A stretch of DNA of 64,000 bases from an uncultured Lachnospiraceae bacterium (GCA_910586645.1 CAJUIS010000013.1:1-64000), one strand, 5' to 3'; positions 42,313 to 51,563 are shown, counted from the stretch's first letter. Translations and numbers: made by a program. The notes: generated by a model not told the origin, from the letters alone.

Positions 42313-45024
42313 ATGAGACTTAAAAGAAGAGTATCGTTGTTTTTGGCCGTAGCAATGGCTTTAAGCGCCATGGTGTCCAATGGTCTTTCGGCAAATGCCA
42401 AGGGGATCGCATCTTTGGAAGCAATGAGCGAAACGAGTATGACGCCGGAAGGACCGGAAATAACGCCGCAGGAGCCGGATCTTACGCCGGGAGAACCGGA
42501 TGCGGATTCAGATGCGTCTCTTTTAGATCTGAAACTTTCTTATCAGGAAGAGAAGGATATGATTTCTCTGAGCTTTCAGGCAAGCGGCCATGCGTATGTA
42601 AAAATTTATGCAAATGGAAGAGTTCTTGAAGAGGAGTATACAGGAACGGTCTATGACTGTACAGACATTGAGGAAGGAAAGGATTATCTTTTTCTGGTTA
42701 TGCCGTACGACAAAGAAAACAGGGCGGGCACAGGAAAACAGATTTCTTTTTCCGTTCCTTATAAAAAGGCAGTTCTGGAAGATATAGATGTGGATTATAA
42801 TCTGGAGAAACAGGTGCTTATCGTTGACTGGACGGGAAGCGGCATTGCATATGCAGACGTCTATCAGGATGATATCCTGATTGGGAAGAAGATCCGGAAT
42901 GAAAGGCTGATTCTGGAAATCAGCCTGGAAGCAAAGAGCAAGCATACATATAAAGTAATCCCGTACAATAAGATAGATGAAGCCGGTGCGGAAAAGACGT
43001 ATCTGCTGGAAGTGGATGATTATGTGGCGCGGATTGATCAGAGCCAGATCGAATATGTGGAAGCACTACGGCAGATCCAGATGAGCTGGGAGGATTCTTA
43101 TACAAAGTATGTGGAAATCAGCCTGAATGATGAGGTGCTGGAAGAAAAGTACACAGGAAAAAGCTATGTGATTAACTGCGAGCTGCAGCCGGGGGCGTCT
43201 TACGTTGTTTCCATACTTCCGTATAATGAAAAGGAGGAAGCGGGAGAAGAAGAGGAAGACGACGTTTCTTTTGGATATTTTGATATTCCGGATGATTTTA
43301 AAGCGTCTCTTGTCAATGTTCCGGTGAAGAGCGGCACAGGAGGCTATACGGGATTTTCAAGCCCTTCCGTGCAGCTTACGTGGCAGGCGCAGAACCGCGC
43401 CGTTTATGAAATTTACCGGGCTGAGGGCAAGGATGCAAGAGGCGCGTATCAATGGATTGCAAATGTCAAAGCGGGCGCAGACGGATTATATACTTATACG
43501 GATGAGAAAGCCGGATTTAGCAGTTATTATTATAAGGTGCGGCGGAAAATCGTTACGGATTCCTATGTGGAGCAGGAGCTTTATACGGCTCTGTCCGATG
43601 CAAAACGGGTGAATGTCACAGTTCCGAAACCAACGGTAAAGGCGCAGCTTGAAGGGAACGGGAAAATGGCATTGTCCATAAGTTCCAGAAGAGAATACGT
43701 TTCCGGATATGACATATACAGAAAATGCGGCAGAGGTTCTTATAAGTTTTTAACTACAATTACAGGTGACGCATATGTGGATAAGTCAATAGAATTCGGA
43801 AAAAATTACCATTATAAGGCGAAAGCTTATTATTATGACGTACGTTCCGGAAAAAAGACATACGGAAAATATTCAAAGGCGGCAGGGGCAAAAAATACAG
43901 TAAGCGCAATACAGGCCGAGGCAGTGGCGATTTCAGCGGATACAGTGAAGCTTGCATGGACTCCGGCTGCAAATGCGTCGGAGTATGAGATCTACTATAA
44001 GTCCGGTCTGCAGGGAGACGCCTATGCGCTTTGGACAAAAACGGACCGTCTGTCTGTGACGCGTAAATTAAAAAGCGGCGGAACTTACTATTTTATGGTA
44101 AAGGCGTGTCAGGAAACAGATGGAGGAAAAGCTTATTTTTCCAGTGCCGAAGCAGTCGTTAAAATGGGATTTTCGGCTCCGGGCGGTTTAAATGTGAGTA
44201 AAACTGCTTATGATTTAAATAAAAAGACAGATACACTGATACAGAAAGATACGCTGTCCTGGAACCGGGTATATGGAGCGAGCGGATACCGGGTGGAGGT
44301 GTATGATGAAACGACAAAAAAATACAGGCGGGTGGCAACCGTTAAGAGCGGAAGCAAGACTTCTTATACAGTGTCAAATGTTGTTGCGCCGGGCGCAAAA
44401 CAATTGAAATACCGGATCAGCGCTTATGCAAAAGAGAAGGTAAAAAAAGGAGACACAATAACAATCACGCCGATGCTTGGAACGGTGCAGAATGTAACTG
44501 TGAAAAAATCAGGCTCGAAAGTTAAGATAAGCTGGAATAAAGTTCGGGGAGCGGAACGTTATCAGGTATATCGTTCGAATGGGCGTACAATGCTTCTGGT
44601 CGCAGAAACAGCGTTTCTTTCCACTGCTGATCAGGGGTTGTGCGCGGATGTCCCCTATACATATTATGTGCAGGCAGTAAACAATACAAAAAAAATCAGC
44701 GGGGAAAAGAGCGAACCGGCAGAGTTTCGGATACGTCTTGGAGAAGTTTCCAATTTAAAAGCCGTAAATACGTCTGCAAAGACAGTTAAATTATCCTGGA
44801 AAGACAATAAAGAAGCGCAGAGTTACGATATCTATTATAAAGATTCAGAGAGTAAGAAATATCAGAAGATTGACAGGGTTGCGGCAAAGAAAGGGGTTTA
44901 TGTGCATACGGGCCGGACAGCCGGAACAACCTGTTATTACAAAGTGGTGGCTGTTCAGATCAACAGCGCCGGCGTTCGGGCAGAATCTGAAGGGGCTTTG
45001 GCGAGTGTAAAAGTGAGCAAATAA
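42313..45024 (+). CDS. Large secreted fibronectin type III-like repeat protein
   Basis: Extracellular protein of 903 residues. The signal peptide ends at ANA (residue 29). A short Pro/Glu linker (TPEGPEITPQEPDLTPGEPD) follows, then three related beta repeats of about 85-95 residues sharing an A-Y-V/A-x-V/I-Y pattern and V-x-PY-(D/N)-K endings. The rest is about five Fn3-like domains with typical W-x-x-V-x-G-A-x-x-Y-x-V/I-Y cores (ISWNKVRGAERYQVYRS, KLSWKDNKEAQSYDIYY). No LPXTG motif or enzyme motif is present. ATG 42313 follows AAAGGAGGAGATAAAC; an in-frame ATG upstream (42271) lacks such a site. A surface or matrix function is likely but unspecified. Confidence 0.82.
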   Translation: MRLKRRVSLFLAVAMALSAMVSNGLSANAKGIASLEAMSETSMTPEGPEITPQEPDLTPGEPDADSDASLLDLKLSYQEEKDMISLSFQASGHAYVKIYANGRVLEEEYTGTVYDCTDIEEGKDYLFLVMPYDKENRAGTGKQISFSVPYKKAVLEDIDVDYNLEKQVLIVDWTGSGIAYADVYQDDILIGKKIRNERLILEISLEAKSKHTYKVIPYNKIDEAGAEKTYLLEVDDYVARIDQSQIEYVEALRQIQMSWEDSYTKYVEISLNDEVLEEKYTGKSYVINCELQPGASYVVSILPYNEKEEAGEEEEDDVSFGYFDIPDDFKASLVNVPVKSGTGGYTGFSSPSVQLTWQAQNRAVYEIYRAEGKDARGAYQWIANVKAGADGLYTYTDEKAGFSSYYYKVRRKIVTDSYVEQELYTALSDAKRVNVTVPKPTVKAQLEGNGKMALSISSRREYVSGYDIYRKCGRGSYKFLTTITGDAYVDKSIEFGKNYHYKAKAYYYDVRSGKKTYGKYSKAAGAKNTVSAIQAEAVAISADTVKLAWTPAANASEYEIYYKSGLQGDAYALWTKTDRLSVTRKLKSGGTYYFMVKACQETDGGKAYFSSAEAVVKMGFSAPGGLNVSKTAYDLNKKTDTLIQKDTLSWNRVYGASGYRVEVYDETTKKYRRVATVKSGSKTSYTVSNVVAPGAKQLKYRISAYAKEKVKKGDTITITPMLGTVQNVTVKKSGSKVKISWNKVRGAERYQVYRSNGRTMLLVAETAFLSTADQGLCADVPYTYYVQAVNNTKKISGEKSEPAEFRIRLGEVSNLKAVNTSAKTVKLSWKDNKEAQSYDIYYKDSESKKYQKIDRVAAKKGVYVHTGRTAGTTCYYKVVAVQINSAGVRAESEGALASVKVSK

Positions 45025-45048
45025 TCTGCGGAAGGGGCAGGAGCCATT

Positions 45049-46146
45049 ATGAAAATAGAAGAATATGGACTGGAAAAATTAGCGGCTCCATTGCTTTTAT
45101 GGTTTGCAGGCCATGCAAGGGCGCTGCCCTGGAGAGAAGACGTGACGCCTTACCGCGTATGGATATCTGAAATTATGCTGCAGCAGACGAGAGTGGAAGC
45201 CGTAAAGCCTTATTTTGAAAGGTTTGTCGAGGCTTTGCCGGACGTTGCGGCTTTAGCGGGCTGTAAAGAGGAACGTCTGTTAAAGCTCTGGGAAGGGCTT
45301 GGGTATTATAACCGTGTGCGGAATATGCAGACTGCGGCCAGATGCATTATGGAAGAGTATGGCGGCAGGATTCCCATGTATTATGAAGAACTGCTGAAAT
45401 TAAAGGGAATCGGACATTATACGGCAGGAGCCATTGCTTCCATTGCATATGGGATGCCGGTTTCCGCAGTGGACGGGAATGTGCTTCGCGTAATTTCAAG
45501 AGCGGCGGGAGACGACAGGGATATCATGCAGCAGTCTGTCCGCGCGAATATGGAAAAACAATTAAACGAGGTAATTCCGGAAGGCCAGGCGGGCAATTTT
45601 AACCAGGCTCTTATGGAATTGGGAGCGACTGTCTGTCTGCCGAACGGAGAGCCAAAGTGTGAGGAATGTCCGTGGAAGGAGCTTTGCATTGCAAAAAGAG
45701 ATAATTTGATTTGCCGCATTCCCGTAAAAAGCAAGCCGAAGAAACGTAAAACGGAAGAAAGAACAGTGCTTTTGATACGGGACGGAGATAAGGTTGCTCT
45801 GAAAAAGCGTCCGTCGAAAGGGCTTTTAGCGGGGATGTATGAATTTTTGAATGTGGCAGGATATCTGGAAAGGGAAGATGTGATTTCCTGTGTAAAAGAA
45901 ATGGGATTTACGCCGCTTAGAGTGGAACGGCTGACAGATGCAAAACATATCTTTTCTCATGTGGAATGGCATATGAGAGGATATATGATCCGGGTGGAGG
46001 CGCTTGATGACGCGGTGCGGGAAGGCCAGGAATTTTTATTTGCGGAAGCCGCTGATTTTAAAGAAAATTATCCTCTGCCGTCGGCATTTGCCGCATATGC
46101 GAAGCATTTAAATGTTTTTTCTGGGAAAAAGAGGGAGCCGGTGTAA
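45049..46146 (+). CDS. mutY: A/G-specific adenine DNA glycosylase
   Basis: Removes adenine mispaired with 8-oxoguanine; 365 residues. Landmarks are the catalytic E41 in EIMLQQTRVEAV, the helix-hairpin-helix LKGIGHYTAGAIASIA, the catalytic D142 in AVDGNVLRV and an iron-sulfur loop with C-X7-C-X2-C-X5-C spacing (CLPNGEPKCEECPWKELC). E. coli MutY has C-X6 at the first gap. The C-terminal 120 residues are the NUDIX-like 8-oxoG recognition domain (VALKKRPSKGLLAGMYEF). A terminator overlaps the stop codon. Confidence 0.95.
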   Translation: MKIEEYGLEKLAAPLLLWFAGHARALPWREDVTPYRVWISEIMLQQTRVEAVKPYFERFVEALPDVAALAGCKEERLLKLWEGLGYYNRVRNMQTAARCIMEEYGGRIPMYYEELLKLKGIGHYTAGAIASIAYGMPVSAVDGNVLRVISRAAGDDRDIMQQSVRANMEKQLNEVIPEGQAGNFNQALMELGATVCLPNGEPKCEECPWKELCIAKRDNLICRIPVKSKPKKRKTEERTVLLIRDGDKVALKKRPSKGLLAGMYEFLNVAGYLEREDVISCVKEMGFTPLRVERLTDAKHIFSHVEWHMRGYMIRVEALDDAVREGQEFLFAEAADFKENYPLPSAFAAYAKHLNVFSGKKREPV

Positions 46147-46161
46147 AAACACCGGCTTTTC
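46136..46161 (+). terminator. Terminator overlapping the mutY stop codon
   Basis: Perfect 9-bp arms AGCCGGTGT / ACACCGGCT with an AAAA loop and a TTTT tail. The TAA stop lies within the stem-loop. Confidence 0.85.
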
Positions 46162-46296
46162 ATATGAAAAAGATTTTATAAAAAGTGAAGCAACTCACTA
46201 TCTACCTGTAAGAATGTATATAGTATAAAATTATTTTGTGAAGCTGATATTTACATTATATGAGAAAATTGTAAACAATGTATGAATCTCTGTTTC

Positions 46297-46325
46297 TTGC
46301 ATATAAAAAGAAAAATGTGTATAAT
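46297..46325 (+). promoter_or_regulatory. Promoter of glf
   Basis: TTGCAT (46297-46302), 17 bp, TATAAT (46320-46325). The predicted transcript starts near 46332, about 40 nt before the glf ATG. The 225-bp gap from mutY holds only this and the mutY terminator as far as I can see. Confidence 0.75.
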
Positions 46326-46371
46326 GGAACGAGTTGCTGATTGTTTTAGGATTTGTTGGAGGGCGCTGCAT

Positions 46372-47517
46372 ATGTATGACAGTATTGTAATAGGAGCCGG
46401 AGCCGCGGGAAGCGTTGCGGCGCGGAGACTGGCGGAAGACGGCAAAAAAGTTCTTATTTTGGAGAAACGTTCTCATATCGGAGGAAATTGCTATGACAGG
46501 CCGGATGCGTTTGGAATTTATATCCATGAATACGGGCCGCATATTTTTCATACGAATGAGGAAGACGTATTCCGGTTTTTGTCTGAATTTACAGAGTGGA
46601 ATTTTTTTGGACATGAGGTGGCGGCGAATGTGCATGGCAGGCTGATTCCAATTCCTTTCAACCTGAATACGCTGTATGAAGTGTATGACAAAGAGAAGGC
46701 AGAAGAGCTGGAGGAGATTCTGATTCGTGAATACGGAGAAGGAAGCCGCGTGCCGATTATGAAGCTGAAAGAAAATTCCAGTCCAAAAATCAGAGCGATT
46801 GCAGATTTTGTGTATGAGAATATATTTTTGCATTATACGATGAAGCAGTGGGGACAGACGCCGGAAGAAATCAGTGCGGAAGTGACAGGAAGGGTTCCGG
46901 TATTGATTTCCCATGATAACCGTTATTTCCAGGATAAGTATCAGGGGATGCCGAAAGAAGGCTATACGGCCATGTTTCAAAAAATGCTGGATCATCCGCG
47001 CCTTACGCTTAAACTTGGCGAAGACTGTAGAAAAAGGCTTTCCTTTTTGCCGGATAAAGTATTATTTGACGGAGCGGAATTTACAGGAGAGATTATTTAT
47101 ACCGGGGCGCTGGACGAGCTGTTTGACTGTGAGTATGGGCGTCTGCCGTACCGTTCGCTGGATTTTCGGTTTGAGCATTTCAATGAAAAGAGTTTTCAGG
47201 GGAGAAGTGTGGTGAATTATACGGTGAGTGAGGAATTTACAAGAATCACCGAGTTTAAATATCTGACGGGGCAGCAGGATGCGGAAGGGACGACGATTGT
47301 AAAGGAATATCCGTTTGCGTATACGGGAGCGGAAGGGGAAGTCCCTTATTATGCGATTTTAAATGAAGAAAATCAGGCGCTTTACCAGAGGTATGCAGAG
47401 AAAACGGAACCTTATAAGAATGTATATTTATTGGGAAGGCTTGCAGAATATAAGTATTACAATATAGACGCCATTGTAAAAAAAGCGCTCCAGTTGGCGG
47501 ATACGATAAGGAGATAA
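46372..47517 (+). CDS. glf: UDP-galactopyranose mutase
   Basis: Flavoenzyme turning UDP-galactopyranose into UDP-galactofuranose for cell-surface glycans; 381 residues. The FAD fold is at the start (IVIGAGAAGSVAARRLAED then EKRSHIGGNCYD). HEYGPHIFHT, RYFQDKYQGMPKEGYT and the late ...KYYNIDAIV segment are hallmarks of this enzyme. ATG 46372 has TTGGAGGG upstream; the frame is open to 46282, but that includes the promoter. A family 2 glycosyltransferase follows after 3 nt, fitting a surface-polysaccharide role. Confidence 0.95.
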   Translation: MYDSIVIGAGAAGSVAARRLAEDGKKVLILEKRSHIGGNCYDRPDAFGIYIHEYGPHIFHTNEEDVFRFLSEFTEWNFFGHEVAANVHGRLIPIPFNLNTLYEVYDKEKAEELEEILIREYGEGSRVPIMKLKENSSPKIRAIADFVYENIFLHYTMKQWGQTPEEISAEVTGRVPVLISHDNRYFQDKYQGMPKEGYTAMFQKMLDHPRLTLKLGEDCRKRLSFLPDKVLFDGAEFTGEIIYTGALDELFDCEYGRLPYRSLDFRFEHFNEKSFQGRSVVNYTVSEEFTRITEFKYLTGQQDAEGTTIVKEYPFAYTGAEGEVPYYAILNEENQALYQRYAEKTEPYKNVYLLGRLAEYKYYNIDAIVKKALQLADTIRR

Positions 47518-47520
47518 AAG

Positions 47521-48537
47521 ATGAAATTATTAACGATTGCGATTCCAAGCTACAATTCAGAAGATTATCTGGAAAAGTGCGTAAAGTCACTGCTTCCCGG
47601 CGGTGAGGACGTTGAGATACTGATTGTGGATGACGGTTCTAAGGATATGACGCCGGAGATTGCCGACGCTTTTGAAAAAAAATACCCCGGCATTGTGCGG
47701 GCGATTCATCAGGAAAACGGAGGGCATGGAGCGGCCGTCAATACGGGCATTAAAAATGCGACGGGGCTTTTTTTCAAGGTTGTGGACAGCGACGACTGGG
47801 TGGATCTTGAGAGCTACCGTGCAATTCTTGAAAAACTCCGGGAATTTGCGGGCGGCAGTGAAACGCTTGATATGCTGATCAGCAATTTCGTATATGAAAA
47901 GCAGGGTGTCAAACACAAAAGAGTGATGCGGTATACCTCCATGCTGCCGCAGGATAAGCTGTTTGGCTGGGAAGATACGAAGCATTTCAGAAAAGGGCTG
48001 TACATTCTGATGCATTCGGTCATTTACCGCACAAAGCTGCTCAGGGACTGTGAGCTGGAACTGCCGCGTCATACGTTTTATGTGGACAATCTTTTTATTT
48101 ACCAGCCATTGCCGTATGTAAAAAATATGTATTATCTGAACGTAGATTTTTACCGGTATTTTATTGGGAGAGAAGATCAGTCCGTCAATGAAAAGGTGAT
48201 GATCAGCAGGATTGACCAGCAGATTAAAGTCAATAAGATTATGGTGGACGCATATGATTTATGGAAGATTCCGAACCGGAAACTTCGTAAATATATGTTT
48301 AATTATCTGGAAATCATAACGGTAATTTCCACCGTTATGCTGATTCGTTCCGGGACAAAAGAAAATCTTGAGAAAAAAAGAGAGCTCTGGGGATATATCA
48401 AGCAGCAGGATCTGCGGCTGTTCCATCATCTCAGGAAAGGAATTATGGGGAGGACGATGAATCTGCCGGGACGCAGCGGCAGGAAGATTTCGATTGCAGC
48501 GTATAAGATTTCGCAGAAGGTGGTAGGATTTAATTAA
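47521..48537 (+). CDS. Family 2 glycosyltransferase
   Basis: Predicted GT-A fold glycosyltransferase of 338 residues. It begins TIAIPSYNSEDYLEKCVKSL, with the nucleotide-sugar residues in IVDDGSKD, then HQENGGHGAAVNTGI and the metal-binding DSDDW. There is no membrane helix, though the basic C-terminus may touch the membrane. Its immediate coupling to glf (3 nt) suggests use of UDP-galactofuranose or building of a galactofuranose-containing polymer, but the donor cannot be read from sequence. A strong terminator follows. Confidence 0.9.
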   Translation: MKLLTIAIPSYNSEDYLEKCVKSLLPGGEDVEILIVDDGSKDMTPEIADAFEKKYPGIVRAIHQENGGHGAAVNTGIKNATGLFFKVVDSDDWVDLESYRAILEKLREFAGGSETLDMLISNFVYEKQGVKHKRVMRYTSMLPQDKLFGWEDTKHFRKGLYILMHSVIYRTKLLRDCELELPRHTFYVDNLFIYQPLPYVKNMYYLNVDFYRYFIGREDQSVNEKVMISRIDQQIKVNKIMVDAYDLWKIPNRKLRKYMFNYLEIITVISTVMLIRSGTKENLEKKRELWGYIKQQDLRLFHHLRKGIMGRTMNLPGRSGRKISIAAYKISQKVVGFN

Positions 48538-48570
48538 AATTAAAAAACATCTCTTAAATGGAGAAAGAAA

Positions 48571-48616
48571 AACCAGGGGGCCGTGCTGTGCGTTTGTCCC
48601 CTGGTTAAATTTTTTC
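48571..48616 (+). terminator. Terminator of the glf operon
   Basis: Arms AACCAGGGG / CCCCTGGTT around an 18-nt loop, followed by AAATTTTTTC. It ends just before the csoR promoter. Confidence 0.85.
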
Positions 48617-48646
48617 TTGACAATATACCCTATAGGGGTATATAAT
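48617..48646 (+). promoter_or_regulatory. csoR-copA promoter with embedded CsoR operator
   Basis: Perfect TTGACA (48617-48622), 18-bp spacer, perfect TATAAT (48641-48646). The spacer holds the palindrome ATACCCTATAGGGGTAT (48625-48641), nearly the same as known copper-sensing CsoR operators of Bacillus and relatives. Copper-free CsoR bound here would block RNA polymerase, and copper would release it (established for the family, inferred here). Confidence 0.85.
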
Positions 48647-48677
48647 AAATACGGAGAAAAGAAACGGAGGGGCAGAT

Positions 48678-48983
48678 ATGGGAGAAGAACGGGAATGCTG
48701 TATGCATAAGACAAAAGAACGCTCAGAACAGGAATATAAGGATCTGATTCACAGGTTAAACCGCATTGAAGGCCAGGTAAGAGGGATTAAGGGCATGGTG
48801 GAGCGGGATGCGTACTGTACGGACATTCTGATACAGGTGGCTGCGGCAAACGCGGCCTTAAAGAGTTTTAACCGCGTTCTTTTGGAAAATCATATTAAGA
48901 CCTGTGTCACGCAGGATATCAGGGAAGGAAGAGAAGAGACGGTAAATGAACTTCTTGCCATATTGCAGAAATTAATGAAATAG
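48678..48983 (+). CDS. csoR: Copper-sensing transcriptional repressor CsoR
   Basis: Small all-helical metal-responsive repressor of 101 residues. The copper ligands are present: C47 in DAYCTDIL, and H72 and C76 in ENHIKTC, the C-H-C set that marks copper CsoR rather than nickel- or formaldehyde-sensing relatives. The DNA-facing N-terminal helix has LIHRLNRIEGQVRGIKGM. It sits directly after an operator of the expected sequence and before the copper ATPase, so it should control both genes and itself. It has a GGAGGGG site. The N-terminal CC pair (7-8) is an extra feature without known role. Confidence 0.93.
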   Translation: MGEERECCMHKTKERSEQEYKDLIHRLNRIEGQVRGIKGMVERDAYCTDILIQVAAANAALKSFNRVLLENHIKTCVTQDIREGREETVNELLAILQKLMK

Positions 48984-48994
48984 AGGTGATTTGT

Positions 48995-51517
48995 TTGGAA
49001 CAGTATACGGTAACCGGAATGAGCTGCGCGGCCTGCAGTGCGCGCGTGGAAAAAGCGGTGTCAAAAGTGCCGGGCGTTACGTCATGTTCTGTCAGCCTTC
49101 TGACAAATTCCATGGGCGTGGAAGGGGAGGTGCTTTCGGAAGAAGTTATAAAGGCAGTGGAAGACGCCGGTTATGGAGCGATGGCAAAGGACAAGGAAGG
49201 CGGCGCAGAAAAAAGGGCGGAAAGCTCTGATACAGAAGAACTGCTGAAAGATAAGGAAACGCCGTTATTGAAAAAACGGCTGTTTGCATCGGTTGGATTT
49301 CTGCTGGCTTTGATGTACCTTTCGATGGGGCATATGATGTGGAACTGGCCTGTGCCGGAATTTCTGGCAAAGAACCTGATTGCGCAGGGGATCCTGCAGC
49401 TTCTTCTGACCGCTGCGGTTATGGTTGTCAATCAGAAGTTTTTTATCAGCGGATTTAAAAGCCTGTTTCACCTTGCTCCCAATATGGATACGCTTGTAGC
49501 GCTTGGTTCTGCAGCTTCTTTTGTATACAGTGTATATGCGCTGTTTGCAATGACATACGCCCAGTTGGAAGGGGACGCGGGGCTTGTTATGTCCTATATG
49601 CATGAATTTTATTTTGAATCTGCAGCCATGATTTTAACGCTGATTACAGTGGGAAAAATGCTGGAAGCCAGGTCAAAGGGAAAAACGACAGACGCACTGA
49701 AGAACCTGATTCGCCTTTCACCGAAAAAAGCGACTGTTTTAAGAGACGGAACAGAAAAGGAAATTGCGGCGGAACAGGTGAAAAAGGGCGATATTTTCCT
49801 GGTTCGTCCAGGAGAGAGCATTCCTGTGGACGGCATTGTTTTAGAAGGAAACAGCGCAGTCAATGAATCGGCTCTGACAGGAGAGAGCATTCCTGTGGAT
49901 AAGGCGCCGAAAGACAGCGTGTCTGCGGCAACGGTCAACAATTCCGGTTTTTTGAAATGCGAGGCGGTAAGAGTCGGGGAAGATACGGCGCTGTCGCAGA
50001 TTATCCGTCTGGTCAGCGATGCGGCGGCGACGAAGGCGCCGATTGCGAAAGTGGCCGACAGGGTTTCCGGCGTTTTTGTTCCCATAGTAATCGGAATTTC
50101 TTTCATCACCCTGTTTGCCTGGATGCTTGCCGGCGAAAGTGTGGGATTTGCCCTTGCAAGAGGGATTTCCGTGCTGGTGATAAGCTGTCCGTGTGCGCTT
50201 GGCCTTGCAACGCCGGTGGCGATTATGGTTGGAAACGGCGTGGGGGCAAAAAACGGAATAATGTTTAAGACAGCCGTATCTTTGGAAGAGACAGGAAAAA
50301 CGCAGATTGCGGCTTTGGATAAGACGGGAACGGTTACGACGGGAGAGCCGTCTGTTACGGATATCATTCCGGCAGAAGGAGTTACAAAAGAGAAACTGCT
50401 GCATGATGCGGCTTCTCTGGAGAAAAAAAGCGAGCATCCTCTGGCTTCTGCCGTATTAAAATATGCTAAGGAACAGAAACAGACGCCGGAAGAAGTTACG
50501 GATTTTACTGCAGTGGCGGGAAACGGACTGGCCGGAATGCGAAACGGGGTGCATCTTTGGGGCGGAAACGCAGTTTTTATCGGAACATATATTGACATAC
50601 CGAAAGAAATGCAGAAAAAAGCGGATCGGCTTTCGGAAGAAGGGAAAACGCCGTTGTTTTTCGCGGAAGAAGGACGTTTTCTTGGAATTATTGCGGTGGC
50701 GGACGTTTTAAAAGAGGAAAGCAAAAGGGCGGTGGCGGAACTTAAGAATATGGGGATCCGCGTTGTCATGCTGACCGGGGACAACGAACGGACGGCAAAG
50801 GCCATCGGAAGCGCCGCAGGCGTGGATGAAGTAATTGCAGGGGTTATGCCTGACGGAAAAGAGAGAGTGATCCGTTCTCTGAAAAAACAGGGAAAAACCG
50901 TAATGGTAGGTGATGGGATTAACGACGCTCCGGCTCTTACAAGAGCGGACATTGGGATTGCCATCGGAGCGGGAACAGACATCGCAATTGACGCGGCGGA
51001 TGTGGTTTTGATGAAGAGCAGGTTAAGCGACGTGCCCGCGGCTATCCGTTTAAGCAGGGCGGCGCTTAAAAATATTCACGAAAATCTTTTCTGGGCGTTT
51101 ATTTATAATATGATAGGAATCCCTCTGGCCGCTGGAATCTTTATTCCGGCATTTGGCTTAAAATTAAATCCGATGTTTGGGGCCGCGGCTATGAGCTTAT
51201 CCAGTTTTTGCGTTGTAACCAATGCGCTTCGTTTAAATTTACTGCAGATTCACAATGCAGGAAAAGATAAAAAAAGAAAACAGAAAAAGAAAAAGGAGGA
51301 ACAGACAATGGAAAAAACAATGAAAATTGAAGGTATGATGTGCGGCCACTGTGAGGCAAGGGTGAAAAAGACGTTAGAGTCCATCGAAGGCGTAAAAGAG
51401 GCAAGAGTGAGCCACAAGGACGGGACGGCAGTCGTTGTTTTAAACGAGGAGGTTTCAGGCGATACACTGAAGAAAGCGGTGGAAGATCAGGATTATAAAG
51501 TGGTTTCCATTCAGTAA
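48995..51517 (+). CDS. copA: Copper-exporting P1B-type ATPase with N- and C-terminal HMA domains
   Basis: Membrane pump exporting Cu(I), 840 residues from TTG 48995. That start is chosen because AGAGGTG lies 7 nt upstream; the GTG at 48986 is inside that site. An N-terminal metal domain has GMSCAAC (C11, C14). Helices surround the CPC metal site (398-400), the phosphorylated D442 lies in DKTGT, and the hinge is MVGDGINDAPA. After the last helix a Lys-rich linker leads to a second HMA domain (C783 and C786 in MMCGHC), an unusual position. That domain begins at an internal ATG with its own ribosome binding site (see 51308). Confidence 0.95.
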   Translation: MEQYTVTGMSCAACSARVEKAVSKVPGVTSCSVSLLTNSMGVEGEVLSEEVIKAVEDAGYGAMAKDKEGGAEKRAESSDTEELLKDKETPLLKKRLFASVGFLLALMYLSMGHMMWNWPVPEFLAKNLIAQGILQLLLTAAVMVVNQKFFISGFKSLFHLAPNMDTLVALGSAASFVYSVYALFAMTYAQLEGDAGLVMSYMHEFYFESAAMILTLITVGKMLEARSKGKTTDALKNLIRLSPKKATVLRDGTEKEIAAEQVKKGDIFLVRPGESIPVDGIVLEGNSAVNESALTGESIPVDKAPKDSVSAATVNNSGFLKCEAVRVGEDTALSQIIRLVSDAAATKAPIAKVADRVSGVFVPIVIGISFITLFAWMLAGESVGFALARGISVLVISCPCALGLATPVAIMVGNGVGAKNGIMFKTAVSLEETGKTQIAALDKTGTVTTGEPSVTDIIPAEGVTKEKLLHDAASLEKKSEHPLASAVLKYAKEQKQTPEEVTDFTAVAGNGLAGMRNGVHLWGGNAVFIGTYIDIPKEMQKKADRLSEEGKTPLFFAEEGRFLGIIAVADVLKEESKRAVAELKNMGIRVVMLTGDNERTAKAIGSAAGVDEVIAGVMPDGKERVIRSLKKQGKTVMVGDGINDAPALTRADIGIAIGAGTDIAIDAADVVLMKSRLSDVPAAIRLSRAALKNIHENLFWAFIYNMIGIPLAAGIFIPAFGLKLNPMFGAAAMSLSSFCVVTNALRLNLLQIHNAGKDKKRKQKKKKEEQTMEKTMKIEGMMCGHCEARVKKTLESIEGVKEARVSHKDGTAVVVLNEEVSGDTLKKAVEDQDYKVVSIQ
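51294..51310 (+). promoter_or_regulatory. Internal Shine-Dalgarno and ATG within copA
   Basis: AAGGAGGA (51294-51300 core) lies 7 nt before ATG 51308, in frame with copA. In the ATPase frame these bases encode part of the Lys/Glu linker. It is among the strongest ribosome sites in the window and is placed exactly at the start of a complete HMA domain. Confidence 0.65.
51308..51517 (+). CDS. copZ: CopZ-like copper chaperone, in-frame within the copA 3' end
   Basis: Possible separate product of 69 residues: MEKTMKIEGMMCGHCEARVK onward, a full HMA fold with the Cu(I) site CGHC, ending in VEDQDYKVVSIQ. It is the size and sequence type of free CopZ chaperones that pass copper to CopA and CsoR. 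It can be made by starting at ATG 51308 behind AAGGAGGA, and it is also the tail of CopA. Either copZ fused to copA by loss of the stop codon while keeping its own start, or both forms are made on purpose. Which is translated cannot be decided from sequence. Confidence 0.55.
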   Translation: MEKTMKIEGMMCGHCEARVKKTLESIEGVKEARVSHKDGTAVVVLNEEVSGDTLKKAVEDQDYKVVSIQ

Positions 51518-51563
51518 ATTATAAAAATTTAAGAAAAATCAAAAAAAGTTCACGAACTCTATA

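Noticed and set aside
48986..48994. GTG start for copA
   Set aside because: The GTG is part of the AGAGGTG Shine-Dalgarno that serves TTG 48995.
49609..50982. 457-aa open frame on the - strand
   Set aside because: It lies wholly antisense to copA, whose motifs are unmistakable; the product is a Ser/Pro/Ala-rich mirror of copA codon bias and has no ribosome site.
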